From Desertivirga xinjiangensis (lineage in GTDB: Bacteria > Bacteroidota > Bacteroidia > Sphingobacteriales > Sphingobacteriaceae): a DNA stretch of 64,000 nt. Below are positions 62,559 through 64,000 of this stretch, piece after piece. The notes under the pieces were generated by a model. That model was not told the origin of the DNA, ran no database searches, and saw only the letters and a list, made by a program, of their open reading frames with translations. Each line of letters opens with the position of its first letter. Position 1 is the stretch's first letter. The stretch spans positions 124,001-188,000 of the forward strand of contig NZ_JAFMZP010000003.1 of assembly GCF_024436435.1 (NCBI RefSeq), read 5' to 3'. The translations under genes and the position numbers were made by a program.

Positions 62559-63973
62559 ATGAAACAAACCTTATCTTTATTACTCGTCGTAGTACTCCTA
62601 TGGTCTTGCCAAAAACAGGACAGTGGCCCTACAGAAAGCAAATTGATTAATAACTCATCAAAGAATGGAGTGAGTACAATCAAATCAGACCCGGTGTGGA
62701 ATCTTTTAGGTTACGGGTATGATGCCGCAGGAGAATTTGCAAGAGCTAGCGCCGCGAAAGGCAAAGTACTTAATATACAAGCCTTAAAAAACGATTTTCC
62801 CTCTGCAGTAGAAGTTGACCCGGCAGGATTTCAACAAGGAGTAATCACGGCAGGAAGCAATGCTGTTGACTATTCTAAAGAACTAACCAAAAAAGGGGGC
62901 TCGATAGTGATAAATACAAAGCCTTTAAGCTCTCCATTTCTGGATCTAACTCTTCAACTAATAGTTACTCGTCAAAATTCATCTTTGCTTCTTACAATCT
63001 TAAAGTTCAAAGAAAACGACTTTACTTAGTATATCCGACAGAGCTGTTGATAAATTATCTTGATCCCCTATTTGCTTCAATGGTTCAAACTCAGTCTGCT
63101 CAATACATTGTAAATACCTATGGAACTCACATTCTCGCTGATATATCTTTAGGGGGTGTTTTGGAAGTATTATACCAGGCAGAATCCTATAGTACATTCA
63201 GGAAAGATGCGGCTGAAGTAGGTGTACATCTGAGTGTGTTAAAAGTTTTCTCGATTAATGCAGGAAGCAACAAAAGTACATCACTGGCCAACAATAGCTT
63301 TTTTCAAACTATTCGATATAAAACAGCCGGAGGAGATCCTTCAGTTGCTGTTTCCGGCTCTATTTCAGTGGACCCGAACGCCACCATTATTCCCATTAAT
63401 ACAACCAATTGGCAAAACAGTTGTACACAAGCAAATGCAGATCTTATTGATTTAAAGCCGTCTAGTCTTATTCCTATATATGATCTAATTGCTGACCCCG
63501 TTAAAAAAGCTGCCGTTAAGGATTATGTAGACCAATATCTTATTAATAATGGTGTTACAATATTTGATGAAAAGCCACCGATATATCAGTATTATAGTTC
63601 TGGATCAACAGGCTACCAGTACTTTTTAGAAAGTAACAGGGCTAGTTCGTGGTGGGCATATGAAGGCCAACAATTTAATTCAGTGTCTGGAGGCGCTTTA
63701 GGTGCAGTTCCTATCTTTGTATACCAGAATGATCAACTCGAAGATTGGATCTATTCACCACTTGACCAAGACCAAATATACTTATCTTACGCAAGTAGCG
63801 CTCCATATAACAACAAAGGCCCTCGATTCTTTGGATACACGACACAAAAGCAAGGGACAATCCCATTATACCTGCATTGCAGGCAAAATAATGAGCACTT
63901 CTTATCAACCACAAGCTGGTTTCCTAATATGAAATCAACTAAAATTGCCTTTTACGGGTTCCCTATGAATTAG
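62559..63973 (+). pseudogene. MACPF (perforin-domain) lipoprotein, BSAP-like, interrupted by a -1 frameshift
   Basis: Two ORFs (62559-63029 and 63047-63973) read as one protein of about 471 residues if the frame shifts by -1 near 62889. The first starts with a lipoprotein signal (LLLVVVLLWSC, Cys17) and a conserved WNLLGYGYDAAGE segment. The second frame, followed upstream past its first start codon, continues with NSYSSKFIFASYNLKVQRKRLYL and then the MACPF signature YGTHILADISLGG (63119-63157, pattern Y-G-T-H-x7-G-G). The C-terminal about 130 residues (IYQYYSSGSTGYQYFL, PLYLHCRQNNEHFLSTTSWF) look like a carbohydrate-binding YxxY...HF repeat domain. Bacteroides relatives (BSAPs) are secreted pore-forming antibacterial toxins. 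Whether the gene is dead, phase-variable or frameshifted by design is open. Confidence 0.85.
62889..62899 (+). other. A6G5 tract at the MACPF frameshift
   Basis: Six A then five G (codons AAA AAA GGG GGC of the first frame). The second frame is closed upstream by a stop at 62876-62878 and the first frame ends at 63029, so the shift must lie in between. This tract is the most slippage-prone sequence there and fits where the protein match switches frames. Confidence 0.6.
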
Positions 63974-64000
63974 CCTTTCGTTTAAAGCGATGAATTGCAT

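Noticed and set aside
63702-63932. Overlapping plus- and minus-strand ORFs near the window end
   Set aside because: They are shadows of the MACPF C-terminal domain, whose own frame has clear sequence features.

Overview
The window looks like a chromosome segment of a Bacteroidota bacterium, most likely Sphingobacteriales (Pedobacter/Mucilaginibacter-like). The evidence is a TonB receptor with a carboxypeptidase-regulatory-like N-terminus, PafA-type phosphatase, DUF4407 and DUF6427 proteins, an N-acyl-ornithine carbamoyltransferase arginine operon, promoters of the TTTG-N19-TAnnTTTG type, and near absence of Shine-Dalgarno sequences. No rRNA, tRNA, CRISPR array, transposase or integrase was found.

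Layout. 1-5.7 kb: a thiamine locus. The 3' part of a TPP riboswitch precedes a TonB-dependent receptor, followed by a PafA-like phosphatase, a ThiE-like protein and a thiamine-pyrophosphokinase-like protein that seems to have lost its catalytic motifs. 5.7-18.9 kb: mostly housekeeping genes (M28 peptidase, DUF4407, rhodanese, AddB-like nuclease, pectinesterase, an LpxH-like hydrolase with a glycosyltransferase, RNase G, a 29-residue basic protein, a TPR protein, HU/IHF). 19.0-20.5 kb: mutY and ssb. 20.6-30.2 kb: a complete arginine operon (leader ORF, GNAT acyltransferase, argG, argC, argD, argF', argB, proC, argE, argH), predicted to run on N-succinylated intermediates, with an argG/argC junction duplication and a four-helix-bundle gene relic inside it. 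30.2-33.7 kb: aminotransferase, PLDc_N-like protein and ABC exporter. 33.7-37.9 kb: rplM-rpsI-rpsB-tsf-pyrH-frr. 37.9-44.9 kb: MFS exporter, recG, RidA, a 47-residue membrane protein, an OmpA-family porin and an M24 aminopeptidase.

45.0-62.0 kb: a surface-glycan island of 14 glycosyltransferase genes (GT4, GT25, several GT2, GT9, one GT2-GT4 fusion) and one MsbA-like ABC exporter. It has no nucleotide-sugar synthesis genes and no Wzx/Wzy, which fits LPS core/O-glycan or protein-glycan assembly. Several of these genes carry long poly-A/T runs, the longest A13. Immediately beyond it, at 62.6-64.0 kb, is a MACPF (perforin-domain) lipoprotein gene interrupted by a -1 frameshift at an A6G5 tract. 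In gut Bacteroides, MACPF antimicrobial toxins (BSAPs) are genetically linked to glycosyltransferase genes that alter the LPS glycan serving as toxin receptor. The layout here resembles that pairing and is the most interesting hypothesis in the window.
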